A DNA stretch of 55,463 nt from contig WRII01000010.1 in NCBI GenBank assembly GCA_009782825.1, positions 1 through 55,463 of the forward strand, read 5' to 3'. This DNA comes from Peptococcaceae bacterium. Lineage in GTDB: Bacteria; Bacillota; Desulfitobacteriia; Desulfitobacteriales; Syntrophobotulaceae. A program made the position numbers and the translations under genes. Position 1 is the stretch's first letter, and each line of letters opens with the position of its first letter. The notes under the pieces were generated by a model. The model was not told the origin of the DNA. It did no database searches and saw nothing but the letters and a program-made list of their open reading frames with translations. Below are positions 51,186 to 55,463 of this stretch, piece after piece.

Positions 51186-51875
51186 TCACACCCTTTTTCT
51201 GTAACGCGCGTTTCTCTCGTGTTCTGGACTGGAAGGGTCAATGTTTTGACCATTGACGTTAAATGTGGTGGAACTCATGTTTATCCCATTGGAAGCAGAA
51301 GACCCAAACATCCTGTCGTCAAAGCTTGCTGTTGATCTGTTGGAACGGGCCTGCCGGCTATCATTCATCTGCGCCGCTCTTTGCTGAGCCAACTGTGTCG
51401 CCGTGTCCCCGCAGTCTGCCACCTGCTTCCAGAGAATCTTGTAACGCCTTGGATCGACCACATCGACTATGACCGGCAATATCTCGCCGTCACTCGGCCA
51501 TTTGCTCAATTGGCAAACCCCTTGATACTCAACCTCATGTGCAGCAATCCCCGGGGCAGACAGGACACCGATAATTTTGATGTTGCTGTACATGGTCTGT
51601 CCTTGTGTAGGCGGATGGTTGACTCCAATCACTTGGAGCGATCCTGCGACCCCGTTGCTGATTCTCCTCATCTTTCTGAAGAGGGATGGACCGAAGCTGG
51701 GTAGCATGACACCTGTCATGATTAGCCCCATAGCAATGGAGAAAAGCAAAATGGTCAAATACTCGTCGGGGCTTTCTTCGTTATATACACCTATCATAAC
51801 ATATACAAGAGCTGCAACCATGAACGATATTCCAACAGTCAAAAAAGTTCTGCTAAGCATCTTTATTGTCTTCAT
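51186..51875 (-). CDS. Two-helix membrane protein of unknown function
   Basis: A 229-residue protein. Two membrane segments (about 8-30 and 40-62) precede a soluble part with a beta-rich core (QVIGVNHPPTQGQTMYSNIKIIGV, then AHEVEYQGVCQLSKWPSDGEILPVIVD) and a Ser/Asn-rich tail. I do not recognise the family. The soluble core may face the cytoplasm. It ends 11 bases before tcdA. Confidence 0.7.
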   Translation of the reverse strand: MKTIKMLSRTFLTVGISFMVAALVYVMIGVYNEESPDEYLTILLFSIAMGLIMTGVMLPSFGPSLFRKMRRISNGVAGSLQVIGVNHPPTQGQTMYSNIKIIGVLSAPGIAAHEVEYQGVCQLSKWPSDGEILPVIVDVVDPRRYKILWKQVADCGDTATQLAQQRAAQMNDSRQARSNRSTASFDDRMFGSSASNGINMSSTTFNVNGQNIDPSSPEHERNARYRKRV

Positions 51876-52130
51876 GACGATCTCCCTTCTAAGCAGCCTT
51901 TTTGGGGTTTGTTCTTGTAGCCATAATAACGTTATTACACTTATTGTAGCTGAAACATGGGGCTTTGTATATGGTTTGGGGCAAAGACAATAGATTTGCG
52001 GAAAACGCCAACTGAGTTCGCATTATAAGAAAAAGTTTTGCTGTTTTCGGGGTTTTCGGCAAAACTTTTTAGGAAATGGCCTTGTGACTTTGGTTGATTT
52101 CCATTTATTTCGATGTTCCACATAAAGGTA

Positions 52131-52913
52131 TTATAAACCTATAGAAGAACGGCCACTCTTGCGCAGGCCATATTGCCCAGCAATCACACCCCCAGACACC
52201 AACCCCCAGACACCTCCCGCCCACACTATGATCCTCACCACCATATCAAAAAAGAGATCCCCCTGCATCATCTGAATCAAAATATCCTCCCGGGGATCCA
52301 GCAGCCACAGGTCATTGGTAAACACCATCTCATGCAAAGCCGTCCAAAATCCCGAAAAATCCAGAGCGGCATAACACACCAAAACCCCCAAGACCCCAAG
52401 CCCCAGACCACTCCCGATCCAAAACCCGCGCAGCACCCACCTGAGTCCCCTTTTATACCCGCCATCCCTGCCTCGCCGCCACAGATAAAAAATCAAAAAG
52501 CACACTACCCCAGCCAAAACCCCGGCAAAGATCCGGCAGAGCACACTCCCCCGCTGATAGAGATCCCTGACATCCGCCATATGGGTCATTTCCTTCTCAT
52601 TAAAAACCTGCCGCGATACTCCATGTACCACCGCATTCACATTCAGGATGCCCAACGCCTTGTCCGCATCCGCTTCCCTCATATACTCAAGCAAAGCTTC
52701 CGTCGCCCGCCCCAGATCCTCTTCAGACATCCCCACATACTCATATGTACCCAATCGCTCATATTCCCACGCGTAAAAACCCCTATCCTGAGCCACCCCA
52801 TAAATAGACCCCAACAGCACAAGCCAAAAAGCCGCCAGAGCCCCCAAAGCCCCCAGCGCCGCCAGGATTCCATAGACCCATTTCTTCTCAGGCATCATAA
52901 GTACGTCCATCAC
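52131..52913 (-). CDS. TIGR01906/DUF1461-type integral membrane protein
   Basis: A protein of about 255-260 residues with one N-terminal helix, an outer loop and four further helices. The loop carries the family pattern (YEYVGMSEEDLGRATEALLEYMR, then FNEKEMTHMADVRDLY). Function of the family is unknown. The start is uncertain: GTG 52913 lies directly on a GGAG, and ATG 52898 is a better-spaced alternative. The 255-base gap before it (51876-52130) shows no gene. Confidence 0.85.
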   Translation of the reverse strand: MMDVLMMPEKKWVYGILAALGALGALAAFWLVLLGSIYGVAQDRGFYAWEYERLGTYEYVGMSEEDLGRATEALLEYMREADADKALGILNVNAVVHGVSRQVFNEKEMTHMADVRDLYQRGSVLCRIFAGVLAGVVCFLIFYLWRRGRDGGYKRGLRWVLRGFWIGSGLGLGVLGVLVCYAALDFSGFWTALHEMVFTNDLWLLDPREDILIQMMQGDLFFDMVVRIIVWAGGVWGLVSGGVIAGQYGLRKSGRSSIGL

Positions 52914-52976
52914 TCCGTTCTTTTTATTTAGAGACTGTAACTAACTAACTGTCCAACTTATTTCCTTACAGCCCCT

Positions 52977-53825
52977 TTACACCCTATACCCCGTCACAGT
53001 TTCCCGCGCAAACCCTTCCCCCATAAACATCTTCCCCACCTGCCAGAACAACTCCGCATCCCCACTGACATAAAATTTACGAGCCTTCCCATTATACCCT
53101 GGACACTGCGCTTGATCTCCTCCAGCCGGACATTCGTACAGCGCAGCAACCCGTTCCGCCACCTCTTCCGCCGGATCCAACAGCGCCACATCAGGCCCCA
53201 AACTCCGCCGCAGCCCCCCCCGCAGAAAAGGATAATGCGTACACCCCAGAATGACCGCCTCAGCCCGCGCCCGCACAATTCCCTCCCCATAAACCCGAGC
53301 CGCCGCCCAGGCCTCCCGGGAATCAGCCAGCCCCGCCTCCACTAACGGCACAAAATCAGGACACGCCTGAGAAGCCACCCATATCAACCTCTCCCCCTCA
53401 GGCCGGTCCTCATTCCACACCGCCGCCGCCCGTTCAAAAGCCCCACTGGCCACCGTCGCCTCCGTCGCCATAAGTCCAACCCTTTTTCCCGGCGCCAGCC
53501 GTCCCGCCATGACAATCGCCGCCTCCACCATCCCAATCATCGGCACCGGACACATCGCCCGCAGCTCCTCCAGCACCTGGGCCGAACTGGTATTGCAGGC
53601 CACCACAATAACATCCACCTCATGGCTCAATAAGAACGCCACAATCTCCCGCCCAAAACCATACAGTTCCTCCTTGCTGCGACATCCATAAGGCGCCCGC
53701 GCCGTATCCCCATAATAAATAAGAGAAGACTGTGGCATTCGCTCCTGAACAGCGCATGCCACAGTCAATCCGCCCACACCTGAATCAAACATCCCAATCT
53801 TAGGCCCCATCCTAATCTCCCTCAT
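52977..53825 (-). CDS. murI: Glutamate racemase
   Basis: A 282-residue cofactor-independent racemase that supplies D-glutamate for peptidoglycan. Both catalytic cysteines are in place: Cys77 (VVACNTS) and Cys195 (LGCTHYPF). The N-terminal DSGVGGLTV motif is intact. Its ATG overlaps the gerM stop by four bases, a gene pair common in spore formers. Confidence 0.95.
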   Translation of the reverse strand: MREIRMGPKIGMFDSGVGGLTVACAVQERMPQSSLIYYGDTARAPYGCRSKEELYGFGREIVAFLLSHEVDVIVVACNTSSAQVLEELRAMCPVPMIGMVEAAIVMAGRLAPGKRVGLMATEATVASGAFERAAAVWNEDRPEGERLIWVASQACPDFVPLVEAGLADSREAWAAARVYGEGIVRARAEAVILGCTHYPFLRGGLRRSLGPDVALLDPAEEVAERVAALYECPAGGDQAQCPGYNGKARKFYVSGDAELFWQVGKMFMGEGFARETVTGYRV

Positions 53826-54502
53826 TGAAAAATATTGATGCTGCTCGGCGACAAGCTCCCATCATCACTCGTCCCCGTATCGCTCTCCACCCGGATCCCG
53901 TCACCCGCCGACGACACCAAATCCTCTCTCCATTGAAGTTTTGTCGTTAAAATACCATGATACGACTCCAAAGGCTTGCCGTCAACATGCAAGACGACTT
54001 CATTCACCGTAGAAAACTGACAGATTGTATTCACCAGACTATACAGAGCCGTCTGAGCCTGAACCCCATCAGCCACCTCCAAAAACCCTCCGCTAAGATC
54101 GATCGTCGCCACCCCGTCACTGATATTGATATCCCTCAGCGTTGTTGACGCACTCACTGTCCGGCGCAGCCCGCTCTTCTCCCCAGGCCCCAACAGCCAC
54201 TGCTGCACCGTTTCGCGCCCCACACTCAACGTATGCGGCATTTCACGGGCCTCACGAAAAAGACTTGTCCCCTGTGCATCCGTAAAATAGAGCGTAGCCG
54301 TTTGTTTTCGTCCATCCGCCGGATTCTCAGCCCCCTGAGTGGACACCGGCTCACTCTGAGTCAGCGTACTCACCAATTGGCCCAATCCCGACGCAGCCGA
54401 GTCCTTCCCTACCAACTCCTCTAGAATACCACATCCTGCCGTCATCAGCATCATTAAAATCACCAACAGCACACAGAAACCTTTAGTTTTTATTCTTCTC
54501 AT
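53822..54502 (-). CDS. gerM: GerM-domain lipoprotein
   Basis: A 226-residue protein with an N-terminal hydrophobic segment and lipobox LMTAGC, so Cys24 is the likely lipidated residue. The GerM domain follows (VQQWLLGPGEKSGLRRTVSASTTLRDINISDGVATIDLSGGF). In Bacillus GerM takes part in sporulation and germination and in linking SpoIIQ with SpoIIIAH. A Ser/Gly-rich tail ends the protein. Coupled to murI by a four-base overlap. Confidence 0.88.
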   Translation of the reverse strand: MRRIKTKGFCVLLVILMMLMTAGCGILEELVGKDSAASGLGQLVSTLTQSEPVSTQGAENPADGRKQTATLYFTDAQGTSLFREAREMPHTLSVGRETVQQWLLGPGEKSGLRRTVSASTTLRDINISDGVATIDLSGGFLEVADGVQAQTALYSLVNTICQFSTVNEVVLHVDGKPLESYHGILTTKLQWREDLVSSAGDGIRVESDTGTSDDGSLSPSSINIFQ

Positions 54503-54654
54503 ATTCTACCCCTTTCTTACAAAGGGACAGTTACAAAATAACAGCCCCCCATTAAAGACAACCTCTGTTAGAAAGTATGCAGGGACAAGTTATTTAGTAC
54601 AAGGTATCAACTCAAAATTTGAGCATTTCGGGTAGTACGAACGCCCGTTAATCA

Positions 54655-55339
54655 CTAAAACAGCATATCTACTGTAACCAGCTTAACCCGGTCGCTTTCC
54701 ATTTTCCTGGCAGCCTTGCTAAAGGGAACTTTGGAAAATAGATAATAATACTGGTCCTGATACTCAGGCATTAAATGGCCTTTGGATAGAAGATTTTGGA
54801 TTTCCGCCACATCATTAAGAGTGTTTTTCCATGTGCATCATCGGTTCATTATACAGATAACCGGACATGTCGAAATAGAGGCGCTTTATATTTTCCGCAA
54901 AGGTTTCGCGCCCCTTAATTTGGGCCAGATAGTGGGGAGTTCCGCCAACGCAGGCATAAAAGCGGATTTTATCCTCATGGCTAAAGCTGCCCAGCATTTT
55001 TCCGGCGTCATAATAATCAAACCCCTCAAGCTTAATCTGGGCAGTCCGCCGGCCAAACAGAGGGCTTTTGTACCCCAAAACCTCCCCCTCCATAAACCCC
55101 ATATGGCTGCCGCACAGGATTAAGAATACCTGTGTATTTTTGAATTCGTGATCAATCGCTGTTTGCAGTATGGATTTTAAGGCGCGGTTAGCTGACGCGG
55201 CATAAGGGAATTCGTCAAAGGCCAGAACGAATCTGCGTTCCTGAGCTTTAACTGCAAGAAAACTCAAGGCGCAAAATTTTTGAAGTAGTAAATAAGGGAC
55301 TGGCGAGGACTTGTTTAATGCTTTGCCAAGGAATGTCAA
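54655..55339 (-). pseudogene. Frameshifted, N-terminally truncated AAA ATPase
   Basis: The main frame (54815-55339) has Walker B FVLAFDEFPYAA and the downstream FLILCGSHMGFMEGEVLGYKSPL and GGTPHYL motifs of the archaeal-type ATPase/DUF234 family. The Walker A part is missing. It stops early after MHMEKHS; shifting frame near the A run at 54826-54835 reads on as WKNTLNDVAEIQNLLSKGH and ends at 54655-54657 with a plausible family C-terminus. Hence both a truncation and a frameshift. Confidence 0.8.
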
Positions 55340-55352
55340 GGAAAAAATAGGC

Positions 55353-55381
55353 TTGACATTGATCCTCTCTTTGTGTTAAAT
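55353..55381 (+). promoter_or_regulatory. Strong promoter pointing out of the window
   Basis: A perfect TTGACA (55353-55358) and TTAAAT (55376-55381) are spaced by 17 bases on the plus strand. Any gene it serves lies beyond the right edge. Confidence 0.55.
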
Positions 55382-55463
55382 TCTGTATAGTTAGAGGACA
55401 AAATTATATCTTCGACATATTCTGACATATTTCGTGTCTTGTATTAAGCGGTGCGGTTGGGTG

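Overview
The window looks like a chromosomal segment of an anaerobic, spore-forming member of the Clostridia (Firmicutes). Support comes from an alpha/beta-type small acid-soluble spore protein, a GerM-type lipoprotein, an IspH/ribosomal protein S1 fusion typical of Clostridia, strong AGGAGG-type ribosome binding sites, and the conserved run cmk-plsC-ispH/rpsA-(ftsW/rodA)-DUF512-der-plsY-gpsA. A polyhydroxyalkanoate (PHA) locus with a class III synthase (PhaC plus PhaE) and an (R)-enoyl-CoA hydratase narrows this to a PHA-making lineage, for example a Syntrophomonas- or Peptococcaceae-like organism. That placement is inference; no rRNA or tRNA gene was seen.

Layout. 0.4-6.5 kb: a GTPase of the cyclic 2,3-diphosphoglycerate synthetase family, phaJ behind four perfect copies of a 19-bp palindromic repeat, an AAA/DUF4143 ATPase, then phaC and phaE on the minus strand, preceded by an unlisted 51-codon ORF. 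6.6-13 kb: holA, lysA, a CPBP protease, the SASP gene, a damaged beta-propeller gene, glnS (apparently with an AUU start) and ridA. 13-25 kb: the conserved minus-strand housekeeping cluster, interrupted by an AAA/PD-(D/E)XK gene with its own promoter. 25-32.7 kb: a membrane Ser/Thr kinase, a GT4 glycosyltransferase, a membrane protein, glpK and a zinc-ribbon/DUF4190/SGNH-like protein with a long repeat. 32.8-36.8 kb: an orphan RelB-type antitoxin with a clear operator, and two paralogous AgrC-like histidine kinases with one LytTR regulator, whose promoter carries a textbook tandem LytTR site. 36.8-42.8 kb (plus strand): a small membrane protein and a MoxR-DUF58-DUF4381-like-VWA-VWA-TPR (Bat) operon.

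42.8-47 kb is an accessory island: toxin-antitoxin modules and a DUF1016 pseudogene, separated by three copies of a roughly 57-bp direct repeat with an identical 39-bp core. Most toxins there are broken (5' truncation, 4-bp duplication, nonsense codon) while their antitoxins stay intact. 47-50 kb: a second Ser/Thr kinase nearly identical in its catalytic domain to the first, but with a 19-residue repeat array, then a secreted Asp-Gly-Gly repeat protein. 50.4-55.4 kb: tcdA, two membrane proteins, murI, gerM and a frameshifted ATPase.

Two themes run through the window. In-frame minisatellites have expanded in unrelated proteins (HolA, the IspH/S1 tail, the SGNH-like protein, kinase 2, the DGG protein). 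Several ATPase/nuclease and toxin families typical of mobile DNA are present in various stages of decay.
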